From Streptomyces malaysiensis subsp. samsunensis (GTDB lineage: Bacteria > Actinomycetota > Actinomycetes > Streptomycetales > Streptomycetaceae): 64,000 bases of DNA. Both the position numbers and the translations under genes were made by a program. The notes under the pieces were generated by a model that worked only from the letters and a program-made list of their open reading frames with translations, did not search any database and had not been told where the DNA came from. Positions 25,501 through 33,422 of the stretch are shown here, in pieces; positions within the stretch are counted from its first letter, which is position 1; the number at the start of each line of letters is the position of its first letter. The DNA is taken from positions 48,574 to 112,573 of the forward strand of contig NZ_JANIIC010000033.1 of NCBI RefSeq assembly GCF_024519315.1. Direction: 5' to 3'.

Positions 25501-27655
25501 CCTCCAGGAGCCGCTGTTCCTGTCCGCCACCGACGCGGCGCAGCTCCAGATCCAGGTGGGCGGGCCCGATGCGGAGGGCCGCCGGGAGCTCACCGCGCAC
25601 TCCCGCCCCGAGTCGGCGGCCGGGGACACGGCGACGGGCTGGACCTGCCATGTGCGGGCCCTCGTGGCACCGGATCCGGTGGGCTCGGACGGCGGCCCGG
25701 CGGGTGTCCCGGTGAGTGGCGAGCACGGCTCCGGCGCGGCCGCGTTCGCGGAGCTGGCGGCCGCCTGGCCGCCGCCCGGTGCCCGCGCGGTCGACCTGAC
25801 GGGCCACTACGACCGGCTGGCGGCCGACGGCTTCGACTACGGCCCGGCCTTCCGCGGGCTGCGGTCGGCCTGGCGACGCGACGGGCACGTCTTCGCGGAA
25901 GTGGCCCTGGACGAGCGGGCCGAAGGGACCGGTAGCGGCCCGGTGGACGGCTTCGCGCTGCACCCCGCGCTGCTCGACGCCGCCCTGCACGCGATCGGCC
26001 TCGGCGGGTTCTTCGACCCGGCGGAGTCGGCGGGCGGGCGGATCCGGATGCCGTTCTCCTGGAGTGGGGTCCGGCTGCACTCCACCCCGGGCGCTATCCC
26101 GGGAGCCGCCCCGGGCGCCACTCCATCCGCCACCTCGCCCGCCACCGTGCGGGTGCGGCTGTCCGCCGTCGGCCCGGATGCCATCGGCGTCCATCTCGCG
26201 GGCGTTGACGGCCAACCGCTCGCGCATATCGAAGAGTTGACGCTGCGGGCGGTGTCCGTGGACCGGCTTCAGACGGCCGCGGAGGAGCGTGTGGCCCGCC
26301 CCGTACGGCGCGAGCGGCCGCGCCCCCGGCCGCAGGACACCGCCGCCGCCCAACGCGTCCTGGACGCCGCGCCCATGGAGCGGGGGCGGCTGCTGGCGGA
26401 CCTCGTCCGGGAGCAGTTGCGCGCGGTGCTCCACCATGAGGCGGGCGCGGACCTCGGCCCGGACACCGAGTTCCTGGCGCTCGGCATGGACTCGGTGCGC
26501 GGGATCGATCTGCGCGACCGGCTCATCACGCTGCTCGGGCTGCGGCTGTCGGCCACGGCGACCTTCGAACACTCGACGGTGGACCGGCTCGCCGGGCATC
26601 TGGCCACCCTGGTGGACAGCCGGGCCGCCACCCGGCCGAGCGCCCCCGTGGCGGAGGACACCGCGCCCCCGGAGCGAGCCGCGCCGGAGCGGTCCGCCCC
26701 GGGGACCTCCCCGGATAAGGCCCCGGACACCGCGTCCGACGCCTCCGCGCCCCCGTCCGCGGTCGAGCTGGAGCTGGCGAAGGCCACCGCGGCCCCGGCG
26801 TCGGACCCCTACGACAGCCTCACCACCCTCTACCACCAGGCGTACGCCAGCGGCCGGGCCCAGTCGGTGGGCATGGCGCTCATCCAGGCCGCGGGCCGGC
26901 TCCGGCCGTCCTTCACCGCCGAGGACGCCGCCGGGCACGTCCTCCCGCCGGTGAAGATGGCCGGTGGCGACGGAACCCGGGCGACGCTGGTGTGTCTGCC
27001 CGCCATCACCGCCACCGCCGGGCCGATCCAGTACGGGATGATGGCGCAGATGTTCGAGGGCAGGCGGGATGTCCTCTCGCTGGTCAACCCCGGTTATCTC
27101 GAAGGCGAGTTGGTGGCCGGCAGCTTCGACGCCCTGATCGAGCTGCACCTCCACCAGCTGCGCGCGGCCATCGGCACCGAGCGCTATGTCCTGGTCGGCC
27201 ACTCCATGGGCGGGCTGCTCGCCTACGCCCTGGCGGAGCGCGCCGAGCGGGCGGGGCTGCCGCCCGGCGCGGTCGTGCTGCTCGACACCTTCGAGGCCGC
27301 CCACCAGTTCTCCGAGAAGACCCATATCGCGCTGAACGAGGGCCTGGACTCCCGGGAGCAGCTGTTGGGCGACTTCGCGCTGACCGGCGCGAAGCTCTCG
27401 GCGAGCGGGCGCTACAACGCGCTGCTGATGGAGGAGTGCGTGCTGCGGCCCGTCGAGAGCCCGACGTTCTTCCTGAGCGCGGCCGAACCCATGCCCCACC
27501 AGGACGAGGGGTTCGAGGGCGACGCGTGGCGCGCGTCCTGGCCCTTCCCGCACACCGCGAAGGCCACCCCGGGAGACCACTTCACGATCATGGAGCACCA
27601 CCTCCCCCGGACCACCGAGGCCATCGAGGACTGGCTAGCCGAACGGGGTCTGTGA
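22514..27655 (+). CDS. type I polyketide synthase, KSQ-AT-DH-ACP-TE
   Basis: 1713-aa single-module PKS. KS, about residues 14-435: the catalytic Cys is replaced by Gln185 (VDSGQSSSLVAVH), while His320 (VELHGTGT) and His360 (KTNVGHLEGAAG) remain, so it is a decarboxylating KSQ. AT, about 555-870: FPGQGSQWAGM, Ser651 in GHSQGE, and YASH at 752-755, which predicts methylmalonyl-CoA. DH, about 930-1245: His963 in HTVLGGVVLP and Asp1155 in HPALLDAALH. No KR or ER. ACP, about 1290-1370: Ser1327 in LGMDS. TE, about 1480-1713: Ser1564 in GHSMGG and His in PGDHFTIME. Start TTG 22514 behind GGGGGAG. A P450 gene follows. KSQ domains normally sit in loading modules; having DH and TE on the same chain with no KR is odd. 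Confidence 0.9.
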   Translation: MSTVADSPWQHAVHDSIAVIGFSCRLPRAATPGEFWRLLSDGEDAITSVPEDRWTPRKSGGRSGSGAEAGMEFGAFLDRVDHFDADFFGISPREAGAMDPQQRLMLELGWETLEDAGLTPARIARGRTGMFVGAINDDYATLLRRHGDSAVTHHTLTGLQRGMIANRLSRLLGARGPSMVVDSGQSSSLVAVHTAAQSLRNGECDTALAGGVHLNLAYDGALSAARFGGLSPDGRCFAFDARANGFVQGEGGGLVLLKPLARALADGDRIHGVLRGGAVNNDGGGDTLTTPSRTAQAEVLRQAYAAAGVGPDEVQYVELHGTGTAVGDPIEAAALAEVIGTARTKDRPLLVGSAKTNVGHLEGAAGITGLIKVLLSLEAAHLPPSLNFRSPNPAIPLEEWNLRVRTGLSAWPRPDAPLIAGVSSFGVGGTNAHVVVEQAPVARPAKGAVDVPQGVGRDMGRDVGRDVAEGVAVAGARGDEVRVPLPWVVSGRSAAGVRAQAARLREFAADGQSSPADIGWSLAEHRTALEHRAVVVAGDRRGEPATGVVRGVSADRSGPVFVFPGQGSQWAGMAAELLDASPVFAESFTACADALDPYVEWSPLDVVRGRPGAPSLDRVDVVQPVLWAVMVSLARVWRSHGVEPAAVVGHSQGELAAACVAGVLSLEDAARLVALRSRLIGSELAGRGGMVSLPRPVDEAESLVAPWGERICVATVNGPASTVVAGDAAALDELMAACERDGVRARRVPVDYASHTPQVERIRTRLLELAAPIAPRPGGLPMYSTVTGALLDGASADAEYWYRNLRETMRFEQATRALADAGHTVFIEVSPHPVLIPGIEQTVERTPRNTSSARDAVAVGTLRRDEGGRERLLTALAELFVAGGAVEWSTALEGGRPVDLPTYAFRARRYWLDAPEHTGDAGGAGLTAVDHPLLAGAVAPAGGDTVLFTARLSQTTHRWLADHTVLGGVVLPGSVFLDWALYAGRAVGCRYLPELTLQEPLFLSATDAAQLQIQVGGPDAEGRRELTAHSRPESAAGDTATGWTCHVRALVAPDPVGSDGGPAGVPVSGEHGSGAAAFAELAAAWPPPGARAVDLTGHYDRLAADGFDYGPAFRGLRSAWRRDGHVFAEVALDERAEGTGSGPVDGFALHPALLDAALHAIGLGGFFDPAESAGGRIRMPFSWSGVRLHSTPGAIPGAAPGATPSATSPATVRVRLSAVGPDAIGVHLAGVDGQPLAHIEELTLRAVSVDRLQTAAEERVARPVRRERPRPRPQDTAAAQRVLDAAPMERGRLLADLVREQLRAVLHHEAGADLGPDTEFLALGMDSVRGIDLRDRLITLLGLRLSATATFEHSTVDRLAGHLATLVDSRAATRPSAPVAEDTAPPERAAPERSAPGTSPDKAPDTASDASAPPSAVELELAKATAAPASDPYDSLTTLYHQAYASGRAQSVGMALIQAAGRLRPSFTAEDAAGHVLPPVKMAGGDGTRATLVCLPAITATAGPIQYGMMAQMFEGRRDVLSLVNPGYLEGELVAGSFDALIELHLHQLRAAIGTERYVLVGHSMGGLLAYALAERAERAGLPPGAVVLLDTFEAAHQFSEKTHIALNEGLDSREQLLGDFALTGAKLSASGRYNALLMEECVLRPVESPTFFLSAAEPMPHQDEGFEGDAWRASWPFPHTAKATPGDHFTIMEHHLPRTTEAIEDWLAERGL

Positions 27656-27669
27656 CCGACCGCGTCTGC

Positions 27670-27808
27670 GGCGGGCTGTTCCCCTCCCCGCCCCTTCCCA
27701 CAACTGGGGCTCCGCCCCAGACCCGGGGGTCCAGGGGCGAAGCCCCTGCCACGCGGCGGAGCCGCATATAGGTGCTGCGGGGAGGGGCGGGGAGGGGAAC
27801 AGCCCGCC
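27670..27808. repeat. nested palindromic intergenic element between PKS and P450 genes
   Basis: Perfect 25-bp outer arms (27670-27694 and 27784-27808; GGCGGGCTGTTCCCCTCCCC...) enclose three smaller hairpins: CTGGGGC-TCC-GCCCCAG (27704-27720), CAGGGGC-GAA-GCCCCTG (27732-27748) and GCGGC-GGA-GCCGC (27753-27765). GGGGCTCCGCCCC-type elements are common between streptomycete genes. The element could act as a terminator or processing site, so PKS and P450 may not be simply co-transcribed. Confidence 0.75.
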
Positions 27809-27846
27809 GGACACCCCGTAAACCCGACGACGAAGGGACCTATGCC

Positions 27847-29043
27847 GTGACCCTGCCCGCCTTCGAAAGACTCGTCCCGCCCGGTACGGACATCGTCGCC
27901 GACCCGTACCAGCTCTACGCCCTGCTGCGGGAACAGGGCCCCGTGCACCGGGTGCCCAGCCACGGCGCGGACGACGTCTGGCTGATCGTCGGCCATGAGG
28001 AGGCCCGCGCCGCGCTGGCCGACCCCCGGCTGAGCAATGACATCCGCCACTCCTCGTCCTGGAAGGACGACGGGGGCAATGCCATCGGCCTGAACATGCT
28101 CCAGACCGATCCGCCGGACCACACCCGGCTGCGGAAGCTGGTGGCGCGCGAGTTCACCGCCCGCCGCATCGAGGCGCTGCGGCCGCGCATCCGGCAGATC
28201 GCGGATGAGCTGCTGGACGCCATGCTGCCGCTCGGCCGGGCCGATCTCGTGGAGTCGTTCGCGATGCCGCTGCCGATGGCGGTGATCTGCGAACTGCTCG
28301 GCGTTCCGGCGGCCGACCGGGCCGACTTCCGCGGCTGGTCCAGCGAGATCGTCTTCCCCAGTGGCCCGGCGGCCGCGGGCGCCGCCGTGGCGGCCATGAC
28401 CGGCTATCCGGCCCGGCTCATCGAGGCCAAGCGGGAGGCGGAGGGCGACGATCTGCTGTCCGCCCTGGTGCGCACCATGGACGAGGACGGCGACCGGCTC
28501 TCGTCCGAGGAGATGCTCGGCATGGCCTTCCTGCTGCTGGTCGCCGGGCATGAGACAACCGTCAACCTGCTCTCCAACGGCACCTGTGCGCTGCTGCGCG
28601 CCCCCGGGCAGCTGGCCGCGCTCCGGGCCGACCACACGCTGCTGGACGGCGCCGTCGAGGAGATGCTGCGCTACGACGGCCCGTCGCAGTCCACGGCGCA
28701 CCGCTTCACCACCGAACCCGTGGAGATCGCGGGCACCAAGATCCCCGCCGGTGAGCCCGTGCTGGTGCTGCTCGGCTCGGCCAACCGCGACCCGAAGCGC
28801 TTCACCGACCCCGACCGCTTCGACATCCACCGGGACGCCCGGGGCCACCTGGGCTTCAGCCACGGTGTCCATCACTGTCTGGGCGCGCCGCTGGCCCGGC
28901 TGGAGGCCACCATCGCGCTGCGGGCCCTGCTCGAGCGGTGCCCGGACCTGGCCCTGGACACCGATCCGGACACCCTGGTCTGGCGCCCCAGCATGATGCG
29001 CGGCCTGCTGCGGCTGCCGGTGCGGTTCACCCCGGCGGGGTAG
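27847..29043 (+). CDS. cytochrome P450
   Basis: 398-aa bacterial class I P450 monooxygenase. It has the I-helix oxygen-binding motif AGHETT, the K-helix ExxR in EEMLRYDGP, and the heme loop FSHGVHHCLGAPLARLE with the axial Cys. Length is normal and there is no membrane anchor. GTG 27847 follows GAAGGGACC; an ATG 5 bp earlier is out of frame. No ferredoxin gene is adjacent. It lies directly after the PKS gene, so the natural inference is that it oxidises the PKS-derived product. Confidence 0.92.
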   Translation: MTLPAFERLVPPGTDIVADPYQLYALLREQGPVHRVPSHGADDVWLIVGHEEARAALADPRLSNDIRHSSSWKDDGGNAIGLNMLQTDPPDHTRLRKLVAREFTARRIEALRPRIRQIADELLDAMLPLGRADLVESFAMPLPMAVICELLGVPAADRADFRGWSSEIVFPSGPAAAGAAVAAMTGYPARLIEAKREAEGDDLLSALVRTMDEDGDRLSSEEMLGMAFLLLVAGHETTVNLLSNGTCALLRAPGQLAALRADHTLLDGAVEEMLRYDGPSQSTAHRFTTEPVEIAGTKIPAGEPVLVLLGSANRDPKRFTDPDRFDIHRDARGHLGFSHGVHHCLGAPLARLEATIALRALLERCPDLALDTDPDTLVWRPSMMRGLLRLPVRFTPAG

Positions 29044-29049
29044 GGCGCG

Positions 29050-30573
29050 TCAGCGCACCCGGTGGTCGTCGTCCGCCGCGGTGTCGTCCCTGACGGCGGG
29101 ATCGTCCGGGGCCGCGGTGTCGTCGTCGGCGGCGGTGGCCCCAGCGGCGGTGTCGTCGATGGCGGTGCTGTCCGTGGTGCCGCTCGCGCCGTCCGCCGCG
29201 GACCGTACCTCCGGACGCCTCGGCCCCTGCCGGGGCGTCCGGGGCTCCCCGGCACCCTTCCCCGAGGGCCGCGCCTGCCCCGGGGGCTGGGCGTTCCCGG
29301 AGTTCCCCGCGGGCTGACCGGCGGAGTTCCCTGCCGACGTCCCCGGGGGCCTCCCCCGGCCCCCGTCCGCCGACCGCTCCCCCTGCTCCCCCTGCTTCGC
29401 GGAATTCCCCTGCTCCCCCGGCTTCCCGGGCTTCCCCTGCTTCCCCGTGGGCTTCCCGGCGGCCTTCTCCCCCGCCTCGCGCCTCGCGTGCAGCCGGGAG
29501 CGTATGTCCCCGTGCGGCAGGAACTGGGCCCAGCGCTCGGGGAACTCCGACGGCGGGGTGATCTCCGCCGCGCCGTCGTCCGCTGTGCGCTGCTCCCTCG
29601 CCCGCAGCCGGGCCGCCTCCTCCCGGGCGCGGGCGGCGCGCTCCGCACGCCCGGCGGCCGTGGCCACCGAGGGCCAGACCCGGTCGATCGCCGCGTTGAC
29701 CGCCGCCCCGACCAGCACCGCGAAGGCGGACACGCCGATCCACAGCAGCACCGCGACGGGCGCGGCCAGCGAGCCGTAGATCGTCGGCCCCTCGACCGTA
29801 TGGACCAGGTAGATCCGGAGCAGAAAGCTGCCCAGCACCCATATGGCGAGGGCCACCAGCGCCCCGGGGATGTCCTCCCGCCACGGCGAGCGCACCGGCA
29901 CGGACACGTGGTAGAGCGTGGTGAGGAAGGCGATGGACAGCACGATCACCACGGGCCAGTACAGCACCCGTACGAGGTCGCCGCTGGACGGCAGCAGGCC
30001 CACCACCGCCTCCGGCCCGACCACCATCAGCGGCAGCGCCACCGCCCCGACCAGGAGCGCCACCAGATAGAGCAGGAAGGACAGCAGCCGGGTCCTGACG
30101 ATCCCGCGCCGCCCCTCCAGCCCGTACATGATCGTGATGGTGTCCACGAACACGTTCACCGCGCGGGAGCCGGACCACAGGGCGATGGCGAAGCCCAGCG
30201 AGATCACATCGGGGCGGCCGCCCTTGATGACGTCGTCCAGCAACGGCCGGGCGATCTCCTTGACGCCCCGGTCGGACAGCACGGTCGCGGAGGCGTCGAG
30301 GATGTTCTGCCGGATGGTGGCCACCGTGTCCGTGCTGGTCCAGGCGTCGAAGTAGCCGAGCAGCCCGATCAGGCCGAGCAGCAGCGGCGGCAGCGACAGC
30401 AGGGTGAAGAAGGCCGCTTCGGCGGCGAGCCCGGTGACCCGGTACTCCATACAGGAATTGACCGTGTCCTTGAGCAGCAGCCAGGCCGTCCTGCGCTTGG
30501 ACACATTGCGGTACAGGGCGCGAGCTTTGCGGAGCCGGCCGGGCGGCTTCGGTGTTTCATTTGCTGGCTGCAC
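29050..30573 (-). CDS. YihY/BrkB-family integral membrane protein
   Basis: 507-aa protein with a ~300-residue YihY/virulence factor BrkB domain: about six membrane helices, including EAAFFTLLSLPPLLLGLIGL and FLLYLVALLVGAVALPLMVV, and the family motif SGSRAVNVFVDTITIMYGLE. The C-terminal ~170 residues are hydrophilic, with Gly/Lys/Pro runs (GKQGKPGKPGEQG) and an acidic end, probably cytoplasmic and disordered. The family's function is unsettled. The GTG at 30573 is a best guess (MQPANETPKPPGRLRKARAL). The gene is convergent with the P450 gene, with only 6 bp between the stops and no terminator visible. Confidence 0.85.
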   Translation of the reverse strand: MQPANETPKPPGRLRKARALYRNVSKRRTAWLLLKDTVNSCMEYRVTGLAAEAAFFTLLSLPPLLLGLIGLLGYFDAWTSTDTVATIRQNILDASATVLSDRGVKEIARPLLDDVIKGGRPDVISLGFAIALWSGSRAVNVFVDTITIMYGLEGRRGIVRTRLLSFLLYLVALLVGAVALPLMVVGPEAVVGLLPSSGDLVRVLYWPVVIVLSIAFLTTLYHVSVPVRSPWREDIPGALVALAIWVLGSFLLRIYLVHTVEGPTIYGSLAAPVAVLLWIGVSAFAVLVGAAVNAAIDRVWPSVATAAGRAERAARAREEAARLRAREQRTADDGAAEITPPSEFPERWAQFLPHGDIRSRLHARREAGEKAAGKPTGKQGKPGKPGEQGNSAKQGEQGERSADGGRGRPPGTSAGNSAGQPAGNSGNAQPPGQARPSGKGAGEPRTPRQGPRRPEVRSAADGASGTTDSTAIDDTAAGATAADDDTAAPDDPAVRDDTAADDDHRVR

Positions 30574-30780
30574 CTTCTCACCGTATCGGGGGTTTTCACC
30601 GCCGCTCACCCGGTGACCAGGCCGAATCGCCGCAAAAGGCGTTGGCGGAGGGGATGCCGCGCCGACTCGGCACCACCCTCCGCCCGCCGGGCCCACTGTC
30701 CGTGCCGGATACAGCCATGCGCAAAGGTTGCGCCGCGTTGCAGTGGCGTCGCAGCCGTCCGGACGGTCGGTGGGAACGCT

Positions 30781-30829
30781 GGGGCCGTGGGCCGTGGGCC
30801 GTGGGGCCGTGGGGCCGTGGGGCCGTGGG
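30781..30829. repeat. GGGCCGTG tandem repeat
   Basis: About six head-to-tail copies of a 7-8 bp unit (GGGCCGTG/GGGGCCGTG) run up to the stop codon of the small secreted protein gene. The unit length varies between 7 and 8 bp, which is typical of slippage-prone simple sequence. Confidence 0.8.
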
Positions 30830-31384
30830 TCAGCAGCCTCCGCAGTTGTAGTAGGTCACGTCCCAGTGGTTGCTCTCACGGGCGTAGACGTTGCCCGAGC
30901 CGGACTTGTACTGCTGGGCGCCGTCACCCGGGCGCGGGCCGATGTTGGTGAAGGTGCCCGTGATGTAGTTGCTAAGGCAACTGGTGGGGCTGAAGTCCAG
31001 CTTGTAGCCGTTCCAGTGGCTGTACGTACCGGAGGCGTGCCCGGTCTCCGTACCGCCGGTGACGGTGAGCGCGCAGCCGGTGGCCCCCTTCAGGGTGATG
31101 GCACCCTGCACGGTGGTCAGGTTGATCTGCTCGAACGACGTACAGGTGGGGGTGTTGCGGTCCGAGCAGCCCCCGCTGGAGGTCCAGGAGACCCCGGCGC
31201 CGCGCAGCCGGTTCGCCGCGTCGGAGTGGCTGAGCTTGGTCACCGCGGCGGCGGCGGGGGCGTCGGCGGCCGTGGGGGCGCTGGGGGCGGCCGCCGCGCT
31301 CTGGGCGGTGAGAACGCCGGTGGTCGCGAGGACCGCGCCGCCCAGCAGGGCGCCGAGTCTGATCCGGGTGCTGGTCACAGCCAT
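30830..31384 (-). CDS. small secreted protein with M15-type zinc-peptidase motifs
   Basis: 184-aa exported protein. The Sec signal peptide is about residues 1-33 (RIRLGALLGGAVLATTGVL, then AAAAP), followed by an Ala-rich linker. The mature domain has His123 and Asp130 spaced as H-x2-G-x3-D (YSHWNGYKLDF) and Glu170-x2-His173 (ESNHWD), which match the zinc and catalytic layout of M15 D-Ala-D-Ala peptidases. Six cysteines could form three disulfides. It is shorter than most M15 enzymes. The nearby gene for a lytic-domain protein supports a cell-wall role. Enzymatic activity is an inference; it could also be a non-catalytic relative. Confidence 0.65.
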   Translation of the reverse strand: MAVTSTRIRLGALLGGAVLATTGVLTAQSAAAAPSAPTAADAPAAAAVTKLSHSDAANRLRGAGVSWTSSGGCSDRNTPTCTSFEQINLTTVQGAITLKGATGCALTVTGGTETGHASGTYSHWNGYKLDFSPTSCLSNYITGTFTNIGPRPGDGAQQYKSGSGNVYARESNHWDVTYYNCGGC

Positions 31385-31578
31385 GGTCGTCTTCGTCTCC
31401 TTCGTCTGCGGATCGGTGGACCGTCGAGGACGGCGGCAGCACGATCCCAGCCCTCCGTGCCGGGCGGGCGACCCACCGGGGAAATCGGGACAGCGGGATC
31501 GGAAACCGCCTTTGAGCTGCGCGGACGGCGGGAGCTGGGACGCCCGGTGGGATACCGGGCGGTGCGCCGGGGTGGTGG

Positions 31579-32814
31579 TCAGCTCCCCTTACCCCCCTTC
31601 GAACCGGCGCGGTAGGCGCGGTCGCAGGCTTGCCAGGCGCTGAAGTCATGGGTGAGCGCCCACAGCCGATGGGCCGCCCGGATGTTCCAGTCCGGGTCCA
31701 GCGCCTGCTCGCGGGTGCCGCCGAGTTTGCGCAGCGTGCCGTCGTACAGCTGGAAGACGCCCCAGTTCCGGGTGGCGTTGGAATTGGGCAGGGTATAGAG
31801 GGGATCGAGCAATGAGGCGCAGTCCGCGATGCCGACCGCGCGCTCGGGGTCCTCGGTGAAGACCTCGCGGATACGCCGGGTGACCCGCTCGGGCGTCCAG
31901 GTGCCGAGCGGCTTCCCCGCGTTCTCGTACAGCGCCCGTTTGGTGCGCTCGTCCACCGATCCGTTCGGCGTCAGCCCGCTGCGGAGCTGGAAGACCACGA
32001 CACGCATCTGGGTGACGGGTCCGAAGGCCCCGTCGATGTCGAGCTTGCCGCCCGCGCGGGCGAGCAGCGACTGGAGCTCATGCACACACGCGTCCGACTG
32101 CCCCATGCTCACCACGACCGGGCAACGGGAGGAGAGCAGCAGCCGATCGTCCGAGGAGCCGCCCGAGCCGCCCGAGGACGTGAACACCTTCCCCAACAGC
32201 GCGGCCGCCACCCCGGCCGCGGCGACCACGGCCAGCGCGAGCACGGCGATCAGCGGCCGACGGTGCGGCGGTGGCACGGCAGCCCCGGGCCCCTGGGCGG
32301 GCGCCGGGCACAAGGGCCCCGGCTCCGCCGCCGCACCGGGCACCGCCTCCGCCTCCGCATCGGGCCCCGCCTCCGCCTCCACATCGGGCCCCGCCTCCGC
32401 CTCCACATCGGGCCCCGTCCCCACCCCCGTCTCGCCATCCGGCTCACCCTCCGTCTCATCCCCTGAGACGTCCGGAGTGGCAGGCGAGCCGGGCCCACCG
32501 GACCCGGTGGCCGACACCGCGGCCGGGGCCCGCGAGACGGCCCGCTTCCGCTCCGCGTCCGCCAGCACCCACCGCCGGTGCAGCTCCAGCAGCTCCTCGC
32601 TGCCGGCCCCGCACACCTTGCCGAACCGCCCGATCACCTCGTAGTCGCCGGGCACGCTCGTCCCCGAGCAGTAGCGGTGCAGTGCCGAGCCGCTCACCCC
32701 GCTGCGGGCGGCCAGCGCCGCGTAGCTGCGGTTCGTCCGCCCCTTGAGCTCGCGCAACAGCTCGGCGAGCTCCTCCACATCCCGGTTCCCGCCCCCATCC
32801 CCGTTCCCGGACAC
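31579..32814 (-). CDS. membrane protein with N-terminal HTH, peptidoglycan-binding and lysozyme-like domains
   Basis: About 411 aa. The N-terminus is an XRE-like HTH (SYAALAARSGVSGSALHRYC, then SGTSVPGDYEVIGRFGKVCG). A ~90-residue acidic repeat linker (EAGPDVEAEAGP units) leads to one membrane helix (PLIAVLALAVVAAAGVAAAL). Outside is a peptidoglycan-binding-1 domain (VHELQSLLARAGGKLDIDGA, then FGPVTQMRVVVFQLRSGL). A lysozyme/transglycosylase-like tail (IADCASLLDPLYTLPNSNA, then RNWGVFQLYDGTLRKLGG) ends the protein. The predicted topology puts DNA binding inside and wall binding outside. The start is uncertain: GTG 32814 has GGGGAGGG about 11 bp upstream; TTG 32853 is the other option. Confidence 0.75.
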   Translation of the reverse strand: MSGNGDGGGNRDVEELAELLRELKGRTNRSYAALAARSGVSGSALHRYCSGTSVPGDYEVIGRFGKVCGAGSEELLELHRRWVLADAERKRAVSRAPAAVSATGSGGPGSPATPDVSGDETEGEPDGETGVGTGPDVEAEAGPDVEAEAGPDAEAEAVPGAAAEPGPLCPAPAQGPGAAVPPPHRRPLIAVLALAVVAAAGVAAALLGKVFTSSGGSGGSSDDRLLLSSRCPVVVSMGQSDACVHELQSLLARAGGKLDIDGAFGPVTQMRVVVFQLRSGLTPNGSVDERTKRALYENAGKPLGTWTPERVTRRIREVFTEDPERAVGIADCASLLDPLYTLPNSNATRNWGVFQLYDGTLRKLGGTREQALDPDWNIRAAHRLWALTHDFSAWQACDRAYRAGSKGGKGS

Positions 32815-32888
32815 CCCGACCCCCGCCCTCCCCGCTTGAGCGATACCCGTCAAGGCGAGTCAACGGCGTCCATGGTTATCTGTCCACC

Positions 32889-33422
32889 GTGACCATCACC
32901 GTGACCACCTGGCACCTGGAGCAGACCGCTCCGTCGGATCTGAGCCCGGCGGAGGAGCCGCCCGCCGCGGCGGAGGTGCGGATCGTCCGGGCCGAGGTGC
33001 CGAGCCCCGAGTTCAGCCACTTCCTCTATACGGCGGTGGGCTCGGACGTGGCATGGACCGACCGGCTGGTGTGGTCGCGGGAGGCGTGGGAGGGGTATCT
33101 GCACCGGCCCGGTGTGGAGACATGGGTGGCGTACGAGCGCGGCACCCCGGCCGGGTATATCGAGCTGGAGGGCCAGGACGGGGGCGTGGTGGAGATCGCG
33201 TACTTCGGGCTGGTGCCCGCCTTCCGGGGCCGTCGTATCGGCGGGCACCTGCTGACCTGGGGGACCGCCCGCGCCTGGGACATGGCCGACCGCTGGCCGG
33301 ACCGTACGCCGACCAAGCGGGTGTGGGTGCACACATGCAGCAAGGACGGGCCGTACGCGCTGGGCAACTACCGCCGCCGGGGCTTTCGGGTCTTTGACGT
33401 CAAGACGTCGGACGAGGGGTGA
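32889..33422 (+). CDS. GNAT family N-acetyltransferase
   Basis: 177-aa single-domain acetyl-CoA-dependent acetyltransferase. The central motif A is VEIAYFGLVPAFRGRRIGGHLL, with the pyrophosphate-binding R/Q-x-x-G-x-G/A-like loop as RGRRIGG; a motif B-like end follows (GPYALGNYRRRGFRVFDV). The acceptor substrate is unknown. GTG 32889 has no clear ribosome-binding site and may be translated from a near-leaderless mRNA. It is divergent from the HTH-lytic gene, with about 75 bp between starts. Confidence 0.87.
   Translation: MTITVTTWHLEQTAPSDLSPAEEPPAAAEVRIVRAEVPSPEFSHFLYTAVGSDVAWTDRLVWSREAWEGYLHRPGVETWVAYERGTPAGYIELEGQDGGVVEIAYFGLVPAFRGRRIGGHLLTWGTARAWDMADRWPDRTPTKRVWVHTCSKDGPYALGNYRRRGFRVFDVKTSDEG

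Noticed and set aside
26281..26400. A ketoreductase lost by frameshift between DH and ACP of the PKS
   Set aside because: The DH-ACP gap is only a short linker in an uninterrupted frame, far too small to hide a KR remnant.
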